Assembly (NCBI GenBank): GCA_039184335.1
Contig: JBCDBD010000024.1
Span: 1 to 56,455 of the forward strand
From: JBCDBD01 sp039184335
Lineage (GTDB): Bacteria > Bacteroidota > Bacteroidia > Flavobacteriales > Flavobacteriaceae
Length of the DNA: 56,455 nucleotides
Direction: 5' to 3'
The notes under the pieces are model-generated. The model was given only the letters and a program-made list of their open reading frames with translations, made no database searches and was not told the DNA's origin. Position 1 is the first letter of the stretch. Every line of letters starts with the position of its first letter. Positions 8,894-17,506 of the stretch are shown here, one piece after another. The position numbers were made by a program, and so were the translations under genes.

Positions 8894-9859
8894 TTAATTC
8901 TCTTTTTTTGCTGCTGGATCATTTTCTGGCAATTCATAATCCTTTTGTTTTTTGCCAAAAACGGAAACGTTAACATAACGTTTTGGATTTAATCGAAAGT
9001 CTTGGAGCAAAAGATCTAGCTGACGTGAGGCACTGGATAGATTTTCATACAATTCATCATCATTTGCCAACTTGCCCAATGCGCCTTCTCCCCTTTCCAC
9101 TTTTTCCAACACTGCATTAAAATTAGCTAGGGAAGCCTGCAATTTTTTTAAAGTTTCGTCTAAACCCGATTCTGACAAATCATGGGAAAGCTTTGAAAAA
9201 TTGGTCGTCATCTGATTGAAATTCTTGATTGTACTATCGATTTCTTCCTGATTGTCTTTCAATAGCGCATTCAATTGACCTGCACTTCCTTGAAAACTTT
9301 GAATCAATACATTCAGTCCAGCAATACTTTGCTTTAGTTCCGCCTTGGTCCGATCGTCTAAAATCGTGTTTACGTTCATCAGTAAGGTGTCTGCATGTGA
9401 CACAGCACCTTCTACCTTCATTTGTAAGGGGGTCAATTTTTGTTGTACCAATTCGGTAAGTCCAGGTTTGGTATTGCTCTGCAGGGTATCTCCGGATCTT
9501 GCGATATCCGCACCATCGAACACCGGTTGTATCTGTATCCCCTTTCCTCCTATTATCCCAGTATCATAGAGCTCTGCCTTACTGTTTTTAGAAAATTCGA
9601 AATCTTCGCTTACCGTAAATGTAACGACCAATTTTCCAGAGGCATCCTTGAACCGGATACTGCTCACATTACCAACAACCAACCCATTGATCGATACTTG
9701 GGTGCCCTGTCGAAGACCTCCAACATGGTCATAAACTGCATAAAAGGTCTTTGAATTGTCGAAAATGGAATTTGATTTGAGATAACTATACCCAAGAATG
9801 AACAATGCGATTCCAACTAAAACGATAATTCCGGTCTTTACTTCCCTGGACAACTTCAA
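8894..9859 (-). CDS. MlaD/MCE family lipid-transport protein
   Basis: 321 residues. One N-terminal membrane helix (about 9-26, IIVLVGIALFILGYSYL) is followed by an MCE domain (about 35-120) with GGLRQGTQVSINGLVVGNV. A long helical, coiled-coil region (about 125-290) ends in a Lys-rich tail. MCE proteins form hexameric rings that carry phospholipids across the periplasm. It is 52 bp downstream of the amidase gene on the same strand. No Mla ATPase or permease is visible here. Confidence 0.92.
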   Translation of the reverse strand: MKLSREVKTGIIVLVGIALFILGYSYLKSNSIFDNSKTFYAVYDHVGGLRQGTQVSINGLVVGNVSSIRFKDASGKLVVTFTVSEDFEFSKNSKAELYDTGIIGGKGIQIQPVFDGADIARSGDTLQSNTKPGLTELVQQKLTPLQMKVEGAVSHADTLLMNVNTILDDRTKAELKQSIAGLNVLIQSFQGSAGQLNALLKDNQEEIDSTIKNFNQMTTNFSKLSHDLSESGLDETLKKLQASLANFNAVLEKVERGEGALGKLANDDELYENLSSASRQLDLLLQDFRLNPKRYVNVSVFGKKQKDYELPENDPAAKKEN

Positions 9860-9911
9860 AAGGTCTGTTTTTCCATTCCAAACAAAATTAGAAATATTTT
9901 TGACAAGCCAA

Positions 9912-11165
9912 CTATTGTTGTGAAGCGTATTTTAAGGCAACATCCAACGGTATTCTAACACCATCTTTGTAGGCAACAATATACGAGGTGGTGTAACCTT
10001 TGGCATCTGCGTTGGATTTCAGAAGCTTAGCCTTAAAATAAGAGTTGGTATTGCCGTACATGTACCTGTACAGGTTGTTATAGGGTTCTTTCGAAAGAGT
10101 GTTCAGTCCATTAAAATAATTCCCATCCAAAGGTATGGTCTTTGAACTTGCCATCAGTTGTACCTTGAAGAAAATGTTATTTGCACCGTTTGGTTCAGGT
10201 TCTTTTATAATTGCCTCTTTCACTTGCTGTTGCTGTTCTTCAACCATGATGTCATCACTCTGTTGGGTAATCTGGTCGTTTTCTGCAATGCTGGGGTCAA
10301 TGGGTTGGTCACTCCCAGAAATCTGCTCTTCTGATTCATCAGGAGGCAGTTGTCCAATATCTTGGACTTCAGTTACCACCGTATTGGAATCAATTGAATT
10401 CTTATAGCTTAAAACAGCATTGGCAATGGCCACCCCCATTTCTTCTTGCCCCCTTTTTGAATTCAGATAAGATCCTTCATTTTTATTCGTCAAAAAACCG
10501 GTTTCAATGAGCACACTTGGCATGAACGTTTGGTGCAACACAATAAAACCTGCTTGTTTTACCTTTCTGTCTTTACGATTCAGTTTTATCGTAAAATTGT
10601 CCTGTAACATTTTTGCAAACTGAATGCTCTGGTCCAAAAACTCTTCTTGCATGATGGTAAGGCCAATAACCGATTCAGCAGAGTTGATATCATATTTGGC
10701 ATATTTCTCCTCATAATTATCTTCTAGATAGATGACAGAGTTCTCTTTTTTTGCTACCTCAAAATTTTGTTTGTTGGCGTGTAGGCCCATCACAAAGGTA
10801 CCTGCCCCATGGGCATCTGAATTATGGGAATCACAATGGACCGAGATAAAAAGATCGGCATTTGCTTTATTGGCAATCTCACCCCTTTCATATAAATTGA
10901 CAAATGTATCATCTTTGCGGGTGTACACTACCTTTACGCCAGGTTTGGCTTCAAGAATCGCCCCAACTTTTAAGACAATGCGCAAGGCGATGTTCTTTTC
11001 TAAGTATCCATTCCCAAGGTTTCCCGGGTCATGCCCGCCATGCCCCGCATCCAAAACAACGACAAATTCGTCTTTTGGCAGCAGTTCGGTATTATTTTTG
11101 GTAAAGGATGTAAAAAGAAGGACAACTCCCGAAAAAATGACAATACCTAGCCGACTTTTTATCAT
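9912..11165 (-). CDS. N-acetylmuramoyl-L-alanine amidase (Amidase_3)
   Basis: 417 residues with an N-terminal hydrophobic export signal (about 8-24). The Amidase_3 domain (about 32-255) has the zinc ligands in LDAGHGGHDPG, the EKNIAL Glu, SVHCDSH, and the catalytic Glu in VLIETGFLTN. It cleaves the bond between N-acetylmuramate and L-Ala in peptidoglycan. A Gln/Glu-rich linker (about 270-325) leads to a C-terminal SPOR-like region (about 330-417) that may target septal peptidoglycan. It is divergent from lptD across 62 bp, so the two share a promoter region. Confidence 0.93.
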   Translation of the reverse strand: MIKSRLGIVIFSGVVLLFTSFTKNNTELLPKDEFVVVLDAGHGGHDPGNLGNGYLEKNIALRIVLKVGAILEAKPGVKVVYTRKDDTFVNLYERGEIANKANADLFISVHCDSHNSDAHGAGTFVMGLHANKQNFEVAKKENSVIYLEDNYEEKYAKYDINSAESVIGLTIMQEEFLDQSIQFAKMLQDNFTIKLNRKDRKVKQAGFIVLHQTFMPSVLIETGFLTNKNEGSYLNSKRGQEEMGVAIANAVLSYKNSIDSNTVVTEVQDIGQLPPDESEEQISGSDQPIDPSIAENDQITQQSDDIMVEEQQQQVKEAIIKEPEPNGANNIFFKVQLMASSKTIPLDGNYFNGLNTLSKEPYNNLYRYMYGNTNSYFKAKLLKSNADAKGYTTSYIVAYKDGVRIPLDVALKYASQQ

Positions 11166-11227
11166 AAAAACTTACTGTTTTCGGTATTCTGCCTTGGTTA
11201 AAAATATCGTAACGTCCAATTAACAGA

Positions 11228-14026
11228 ATGAAAAATATGTGTATGTTTGGACTCCAAAAACCAAGCCAAGCCATTACAAAAATAGGATTTATCGCGTTGC
11301 AAGCAAACAAACATTTTTTTCTTTTCCTATTTCTCACGATCATTGGCACTTCAGCACTAACGGCCCAAGAAGACCTGATCGTACCCTTGCCGATAAAGGC
11401 AACCAAAGATTCAATAACGGCACCGCTATTGCCTCCCAACATATTAAACGACTCCATTGCCATTGATTCTGTAGCGAATGATTCAGCCGCCTCAAAATCC
11501 CCGCTTTTGCTTGACAAGATCAAGTACAAGGCAAAAGATTATGTCAAACTCAGTCAAAAAGACAACAAGATCTACCTATACAACGAGGCAGAGATCTATT
11601 ACCAAGACACCGAGTTGAAAGCAGGGATCATTGTTATGGATTATGTAAAAAACGAAGTCTATGCTGGCCGAATCAAAAATGCAGATAGCACTTTTTCACA
11701 ATTGCCTTTTTTCAAACAAGGCACCAATGAGGTTAACCCTGATTCCATCCGTTTCAATTTTGATACCAAAAAAGCCCTGATCTGGAACTCAAGAACAGAA
11801 CAGCAAGCAGGTCTTGGGTCTTTTGGCAGTGATGCCATGAAAGTACTGGCCCAAGTGACAAAAAAAGAAAATGACTCGGTCTATTTTTTAAAGGACGGAA
11901 AAATCACCACTTCTAAAGATACCATAGACCCGGATTATTACATACGCATCAGAAAGGCAAAATTTGTACCTGGCAAAAAGATCATTGCGGGGTTCAGCAA
12001 TATGTACCTTGTGGACATCCCCACTCCCATTGCCCTACCCTTCGCTTATTTTCCCTTGACTACAGGTAGAACCGCAGGGCTTATTTTCCCTACTTTTGGA
12101 AATGACCCACAACGGGGTTATTTTATACAGAACGGGGGGTATTATTTTCCGATAAGTGATTATGTCGACTTTAGTATCCTTGGCGATTATTATACCAATG
12201 GTAGTTATGGGTTTCGAACGCAATCCATTTATAAACGACGGTACAAATTCAGCGGTAACATCAATTTTAGGTTTGAGAATTTGATTACCAGCCAAAAAGG
12301 ATTTGATGATTTTAGCCGAAGTACCATTTATAACCTACAAATATCCCATTCACAAGATGCCAAGGCCAACCCTAACTCTAGATTCTCTGCCTCGGTAAAC
12401 CTAGGGAGCAGCTCTTACTTTAGAAACTCGGCAAACCAGATAAACCTGGCCAATACACAAAATAACAATCTTTCATCCTCCATTTCGTATTCAAAGACCT
12501 TTCCGGCCTACCCTTCGGTAAATATGAGCCTTACGGCAACACATAACCAAAATACAAACACAGAGGTTATCAATCTGACACTGCCCACATTGCAGGCAAG
12601 TGTAGAGCGTATCTTTCCGTTTGCAAAGAGGGATGGTATTAAAAAAGGTATCATACAGAACATCAACCTGCAATACAATCTGCGTGCTGAAAACCGAATT
12701 CAGACCAACGATTCTGAATTTTTTACTTCTGCAATGTTCGATGATGCCCGAATCGGTGCCCAACACTCAGTACCTGTGAGCACCAACTTCAAAGTGGCCA
12801 AGTATTTCAGTATTACCTTGGGTACCAACTACCAAGATGTATGGACACTCGAAACATTTGAACGTGGATTAGATCCTGATGATCCCGAAAGTAATCGAGA
12901 AGTGGTTTTAGATACCATTAGTGGTTTTGACCGCTACAACACCTACAATCTAACCGCTAGTATCGGTACTACGCTATACGGCACATTTAATTTTGGTGAA
13001 GACAAAAAGATACAGGCCATACGCCATGTCATGCGACCATCGATTGGCTGGGGCTTTACACCATCTTTTGAGCAATTTTACGACTCGTATACCGATTCTG
13101 ATGGTGAAGAAGTACTTTACAGCAGATTCGAGGGCACGTTGTTTGGTGCACCCAGCTTAAACCGCTCGAACACATTAAGTTTTTCATTGCAGAACACTTT
13201 AGAGGCAAAGGTCAGGGATAAGGACACTACTGCCCTAGAACCCAAAAAAATATCATTGCTGAGTAATCTGAACTTTTCTACTTCCTATAATTTTGAGGCA
13301 GATTCCTTGAAGCTTGCTCCCGTTAGTTTTAATGGCGGGACGACTATTTTAGACAACAAGATGTCCATCAATTTTTCTGGAACCTTAGACCCCTATGCCA
13401 TTGACAACAATGGTACGCGTATCAATACCTTCAATATTGATAATGGAGGGAGTTTATTCCGTTTAACCAGGGCAGGTTTGAATGTCGGATATTCTATAGA
13501 TAGTGAAACTTTCAAAAAGGGAGGTAAAAAAGATAAAGAAGGTGCAGATGCTGCAGGTGATGCCTATCGAGCAGCTAGTGGTGGGCGTACAGACGACCTC
13601 TTTGGCAGTGGCTTCGACACGGGAAACAGTTTTCGTTTTGAAGAAGAACGTAAAAATGATGGTGATATCGAGAATCCGATTTACGGCACCAAAATACCCT
13701 GGGACCTGAGATTGGCCTACGCAACGACCTATTCGAACAGTAATCGCCAAAATGAATTTACCAACAATTCGCTGATGTTTTCAGGCAACATACAGCTTTC
13801 CCCGCGCTGGGGATTAGGCTTTTCATCAGGGTATGACTTTAAAAACCAAGGATTTACTTTGACCCAATTTCGGTTTCAACGTAATTTGAAAAGCTTTGAC
13901 CTGCGATTTAATTGGGTGCCCTTTGGCAACAATGAGCGCTGGGACTTTTTTATTGGCATCAGTAGTTCTATCTTAAGTGACCTTAAATGGGAACAACGCA
14001 GCCAACGTCGATTGGGAACACGATAG
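11228..14026 (+). CDS. lptD: LPS-assembly protein LptD (Bacteroidota type)
   Basis: 932 residues. A long N-region precedes the hydrophobic core FFLFLFLTIIGTSAL and a cleavage site near LTAQ (about residue 46); a downstream start cannot be excluded. An OstA-like periplasmic domain (about 85-240, KIYLYNEAEIYYQDTELKAG) is followed by a large beta-barrel rich in alternating aromatic strands and ending in SSILSDLKWEQR. LptD with LptE inserts lipopolysaccharide into the outer leaflet. No lptE is visible nearby. The amidase gene runs in the opposite direction from the same intergenic space. Confidence 0.9.
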   Translation: MKNMCMFGLQKPSQAITKIGFIALQANKHFFLFLFLTIIGTSALTAQEDLIVPLPIKATKDSITAPLLPPNILNDSIAIDSVANDSAASKSPLLLDKIKYKAKDYVKLSQKDNKIYLYNEAEIYYQDTELKAGIIVMDYVKNEVYAGRIKNADSTFSQLPFFKQGTNEVNPDSIRFNFDTKKALIWNSRTEQQAGLGSFGSDAMKVLAQVTKKENDSVYFLKDGKITTSKDTIDPDYYIRIRKAKFVPGKKIIAGFSNMYLVDIPTPIALPFAYFPLTTGRTAGLIFPTFGNDPQRGYFIQNGGYYFPISDYVDFSILGDYYTNGSYGFRTQSIYKRRYKFSGNINFRFENLITSQKGFDDFSRSTIYNLQISHSQDAKANPNSRFSASVNLGSSSYFRNSANQINLANTQNNNLSSSISYSKTFPAYPSVNMSLTATHNQNTNTEVINLTLPTLQASVERIFPFAKRDGIKKGIIQNINLQYNLRAENRIQTNDSEFFTSAMFDDARIGAQHSVPVSTNFKVAKYFSITLGTNYQDVWTLETFERGLDPDDPESNREVVLDTISGFDRYNTYNLTASIGTTLYGTFNFGEDKKIQAIRHVMRPSIGWGFTPSFEQFYDSYTDSDGEEVLYSRFEGTLFGAPSLNRSNTLSFSLQNTLEAKVRDKDTTALEPKKISLLSNLNFSTSYNFEADSLKLAPVSFNGGTTILDNKMSINFSGTLDPYAIDNNGTRINTFNIDNGGSLFRLTRAGLNVGYSIDSETFKKGGKKDKEGADAAGDAYRAASGGRTDDLFGSGFDTGNSFRFEEERKNDGDIENPIYGTKIPWDLRLAYATTYSNSNRQNEFTNNSLMFSGNIQLSPRWGLGFSSGYDFKNQGFTLTQFRFQRNLKSFDLRFNWVPFGNNERWDFFIGISSSILSDLKWEQRSQRRLGTR

Positions 14027-14058
14027 CGAAACAATTCTAAAACACCATATAGCGAAGC

Positions 14059-14439
14059 ATGAAAAAAATTATCAATACCCCAAAAGCACCTGCTCCAATA
14101 GGACCGTACAACCAAGCTGTACTTAGCAATGGCGTACTTTACATCTCAGGGCAGATTCCAATAGATCCGGCAACAGGAGACTTGGTAACCGATGGTATCA
14201 AGGCAGAAACCAAACAGGCCATGGAAAACCTTAAAGCCATATTGGACGAGGCTGGAATGACCTTTGCCCATGTGGTCAAATCTTCAATCTTTCTAAAAGA
14301 CATGCACCAATTTTCAGAGGTGAATGGCATTTATGGCACTTATTTCGATGCTGCCACTGCGCCAGCCCGTGAAACCGTTGAAGTGGGCAATCTGCCCAAG
14401 TTTGTCAATGTCGAAATTTCAATGATTGCGGTCAAATAG
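14059..14439 (+). CDS. ridA: RidA family enamine/imine deaminase
   Basis: 126 residues, the standard length. It has the family signatures APAPIGPYNQAV, SGQIPIDPATG, VVKSSIFLKDM and PARETVEVGNLPK, the Arg of the last one binding the substrate carboxylate. It hydrolyses reactive 2-aminoacrylate and related imines made by PLP enzymes, in the cytoplasm. It lies 32 bp after lptD on the same strand. Its last 8 bases overlap the end of the convergent kinase gene. Confidence 0.96.
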   Translation: MKKIINTPKAPAPIGPYNQAVLSNGVLYISGQIPIDPATGDLVTDGIKAETKQAMENLKAILDEAGMTFAHVVKSSIFLKDMHQFSEVNGIYGTYFDAATAPARETVEVGNLPKFVNVEISMIAVK

Positions 14440-15283
14440 TATTTTTGTGGAATTCGACCAGGCCCTCAATGGGCCTTTGACGGATAACCCCTAAAATCAG
14501 ATCGTTCCGTTCAACAACCGTGGTCAACTCATCCCGTAGAAAGTGTGCAATGCTTCCTACAAAACTTACGGGTACCTTTGTCGCCAATTCAAACTGCATG
14601 ATGTAGTTGTTCACAAACTGCTGAAAACCCTTACTGATCACCCCTTTACAATACGGATGGTCTTTGTTTTCGATAATAAATCTGGCAAATGTCGCCAAAT
14701 AGGTATTCGGATTGGGCTGCTTGTAGAGATGGTCTTTTATAATATCTGCATCCAAATCATATTCCTTGGCAAACTTGATACCCAAATCTTGGGGCATTTT
14801 GTGAAAATAGTAATCTCTCAAAAGCTTTCTCCCAAAGAAATTGCCACTACCATCATCCATCAAGATATAGCCCAAAGAGGTCACCTTTTGAAATAGTTGG
14901 TGCCCATCATAATAGCTACAGTTAGATCCCGTACCCAAAATGCATACAATACCTTGGTGTCCAATCTTGGTAGTGGAATAAATTGCTGCATAGGTGTCTT
15001 CACGAACCTCTGCCTTGGCATTTGGAAAAAAATCTTTGAAGATACCTTTTAAAAATTGCTTCATTCGATCCGTACCACAGCCAGCACCATAAAAAAACAA
15101 CTGGGTGACTTTCTCCCTGTTCTTTGAGAGCTCAAAGTTATTCGCCAATCGGTCTTCAATGACTTCCCTGGTCAATACTTCTGGACTAAGTCCCAGCGTT
15201 TGGGTGATGAACAACTGTTCGGCATTATCGTCCAGCGCAATCCAATCAGACTTCGTAGCTCCACTATCAACAATCAATACCAT
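14432..15283 (-). CDS. BadF/BadG-type N-acetylglucosamine kinase-like protein
   Basis: 283 residues of the ASKHA (sugar kinase/Hsp70/actin) fold. The first phosphate-binding loop is VDSGATKSDW, the second is LGTGSNCSYYDG, and a DDGSGNFFGRKLLRDY block follows. Members phosphorylate GlcNAc or related amino sugars with ATP. With the NagZ-like protein and the amidase in the same window, a role in amino-sugar salvage from peptidoglycan is plausible, but that is inference. It converges on ridA with an 8-bp overlap. Confidence 0.87.
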   Translation of the reverse strand: MVLIVDSGATKSDWIALDDNAEQLFITQTLGLSPEVLTREVIEDRLANNFELSKNREKVTQLFFYGAGCGTDRMKQFLKGIFKDFFPNAKAEVREDTYAAIYSTTKIGHQGIVCILGTGSNCSYYDGHQLFQKVTSLGYILMDDGSGNFFGRKLLRDYYFHKMPQDLGIKFAKEYDLDADIIKDHLYKQPNPNTYLATFARFIIENKDHPYCKGVISKGFQQFVNNYIMQFELATKVPVSFVGSIAHFLRDELTTVVERNDLILGVIRQRPIEGLVEFHKNTI

Positions 15284-15370
15284 AAAAAGTAATTATAAAG
15301 AAAGACTCAAAATAAGCATTTTATTGCGTATTCTGATTATCTTTCCTTAAAAACAAAGTGGTCAAGTAGG

Positions 15371-16372
15371 TTACAGCGCAGAAATATATTCTGCCAAATC
15401 TACCAACTTGTTTGAATAGCCCATTTCATTGTCATACCATGAAACCAATTTAAAGAACTTTGGATTAAGCTCAATTCCAGCACCGGCATCAAAAATGCTG
15501 GTTCGGACGTCGCTTACAAAATCTTGGGAAACTACAGGTTCATCGGTGTAGCCTAAAATTCCTTTCAAATCGCCTTCTGAGGCTTTTTTAAATGCACCTT
15601 TAATTTCTTCATAGGTAGTTTCCTTTTCTAACCTGACGGTCAAGTCAACTACAGATACATCAGCCGTTGGTACCCTGAAAGCCATTCCAGTCAACTTCCC
15701 CTGAAGTTCTGGGATTACTTTGGTGACCGCTTTGGCAGCACCAGTAGAAGCAGGTATAATGTTTAATAAGGCACTTCTACCTCCCCTGTAATCTTTTTTG
15801 GACGGGCCATCAACGGTCAATTGGGTCGCTGTGGTTGCATGAACAGTAGTCATCAAACCTTCTTCTATGCCAAATTCATCATTAAGTACCTTGGCCAAGG
15901 GCGCTAGGCAATTTGTGGTACAAGATGCATTCGATACAATGGCATCAGAAGCCTTGGCGTCTTTATGGTTAACCCCCATTACAAACATTGGGGCATCTTT
16001 TGAAGGGGCTGAAATGACCACTTTCTTTGCACCTCCGTCAATATGGTACTGTGCGGTTTCCAAAGTGGTGAAAATTCCGGTACATTCTGCAACCAATTCT
16101 GCTCCGACCTCATCCCATTTGAGATTTTTTGGGTCTCTTTCGGCTGTGATCCTGATTGTCTTACCATTGACCACCAAATGGCCATCTTTGACCGCTACGG
16201 TACCATCGAACTTTCCGTGAACGGAATCATACTCCAATAAATAAGCCAGATGTTCCACATCAAGTAAATCGTTAATGGCAACCACGTCTACATTATCCCT
16301 GTTTACTGTAGCCCTGAACACTAATCTTCCGATTCTACCAAAGCCGTTAATTCCTATTTTTAAATTTGACAT
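15371..16372 (-). CDS. gapA: Type I glyceraldehyde-3-phosphate dehydrogenase
   Basis: 333 residues, standard length. The NAD-binding start is KIGINGFGRIGRLVFR. The catalytic cysteine is Cys151 in SNASCTTNCLAP. The substrate-binding segments include RGGRSALLNIIPASTGAAKA and SWYDNEMGYSNKL. It oxidises glyceraldehyde 3-phosphate to 1,3-bisphosphoglycerate in glycolysis. It lies 26 bp downstream of pfkA on the same strand, forming a glycolytic pair. Confidence 0.98.
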   Translation of the reverse strand: MSNLKIGINGFGRIGRLVFRATVNRDNVDVVAINDLLDVEHLAYLLEYDSVHGKFDGTVAVKDGHLVVNGKTIRITAERDPKNLKWDEVGAELVAECTGIFTTLETAQYHIDGGAKKVVISAPSKDAPMFVMGVNHKDAKASDAIVSNASCTTNCLAPLAKVLNDEFGIEEGLMTTVHATTATQLTVDGPSKKDYRGGRSALLNIIPASTGAAKAVTKVIPELQGKLTGMAFRVPTADVSVVDLTVRLEKETTYEEIKGAFKKASEGDLKGILGYTDEPVVSQDFVSDVRTSIFDAGAGIELNPKFFKLVSWYDNEMGYSNKLVDLAEYISAL

Positions 16373-16398
16373 TTTTCTTGTTTTTAGTTCGTATTATT

Positions 16399-17385
16399 TT
16401 ATGTTGTCATAATGTCAGAAACCCTGATAAGTTCTTCATCTATAGCTGTATGTGCTTTTATTGCTTCACTTATCGGTGTCAGTATCAATGCATTGTCACG
16501 AATGCCTACCATGTAGTTCGTCTTTCCTTCCAAAAGTGCCTCAACAGCCTTTACTCCCATTCTACTGGCCAATACCCTATCAAAACATGTAGGGTTGCCA
16601 CCTCGCTGCATATGACCCAGCACAGAAACACGTACATCATAGATCGGTAGGTGCTCCTCCACATATTCTTTGAGTTGAAACACATTCTTTCCTGTTTTAT
16701 CACCCTCAGCAACAATGACTATACTCGATGACTTGCCTGATTTTTTGCTTCGCTTCAACGAATCGAGCAATCGTTCAAGGCCCAAGTTCTGTTCAGGAAT
16801 CAAAATTTCCTCTGCGCCGGCACCTACGCCTGCATTAAGTGCAATATGCCCTACATCGCGACCCATGACCTCAATAAAAAAGAGCCTGTTATGTGAGCTT
16901 GCCGTGTCACGTATCTTATCGATTACTTCTACCACGGTATTGATTGCCGTATCAAAACCGATGGTATACGAAGTACCCAAGATATCATTGTCGATGGTAC
17001 CGGGGATGCCCATAACCGGAAAATTAAACTCCTCGTTGAGCAAAAGTGCGCCTGCGAAGCTTCCATTGCCACCAATGACAACAAATGCATCGATATCGTT
17101 TTTTTTAAGTTGCCCGTAAGCTTTTTGCCTACCTTCTTTGGTTCTAAACTCCTCACAACGTGCAGATTTCAGTACCGTCCCCCCTTTGTTTATGATATTA
17201 TTGACACTGCGTGCATCCATAGCCTTGAAATCACCTTCGATCATACCTTGGTAACCTCTGTAGATGGCCATACACTCTATCTTTAAATAGGCACAGGTAC
17301 GTACGACCGACCTGATTGCCGCATTCATTCCTGGCGAATCGCCTCCTGAGGTGAAAACTGCAATTCTTTTAATTTCTGTAGCCAT
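16399..17385 (-). CDS. pfkA: ATP-type 6-phosphofructokinase
   Basis: 328 residues. It has the ATP-binding start FTSGGDSPGMNAAIR, the catalytic loop PGTIDNDILGT, the substrate loop VMGRDVGHIAL, and VLGHMQRGG. The kinase phosphorylates fructose 6-phosphate to the 1,6-bisphosphate, the committed step of glycolysis. One oddity: the metal-site block usually read as IGGDGS is IGGNGS, with Asn107 (codon AAT) where E. coli has Asp103. It is first in the pfkA-gapA pair. Confidence 0.96.
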   Translation of the reverse strand: MATEIKRIAVFTSGGDSPGMNAAIRSVVRTCAYLKIECMAIYRGYQGMIEGDFKAMDARSVNNIINKGGTVLKSARCEEFRTKEGRQKAYGQLKKNDIDAFVVIGGNGSFAGALLLNEEFNFPVMGIPGTIDNDILGTSYTIGFDTAINTVVEVIDKIRDTASSHNRLFFIEVMGRDVGHIALNAGVGAGAEEILIPEQNLGLERLLDSLKRSKKSGKSSSIVIVAEGDKTGKNVFQLKEYVEEHLPIYDVRVSVLGHMQRGGNPTCFDRVLASRMGVKAVEALLEGKTNYMVGIRDNALILTPISEAIKAHTAIDEELIRVSDIMTT

Positions 17386-17411
17386 GCAAAATTTTAGGAA
17401 GTCAAAACTAG

Positions 17412-17419
17412 CAAACTTA
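17412..17419 (-). promoter_or_regulatory. -7 promoter element (TAAGTTTG) of pfkA-gapA
   Basis: Minus-strand TAAGTTTG fits TAnnTTTG and lies 26 bases before the pfkA ATG. The -33 region has only a weak TTT-type match. Confidence 0.45.
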
Positions 17420-17506
17420 TTTCAATTAACCGATGTGGTTGAAAGCGAAATTATTAAGAAAAAAAATCAAACGTTTTCGTAGTGGTTTTACTGTGTTTTT
17501 CAACAC

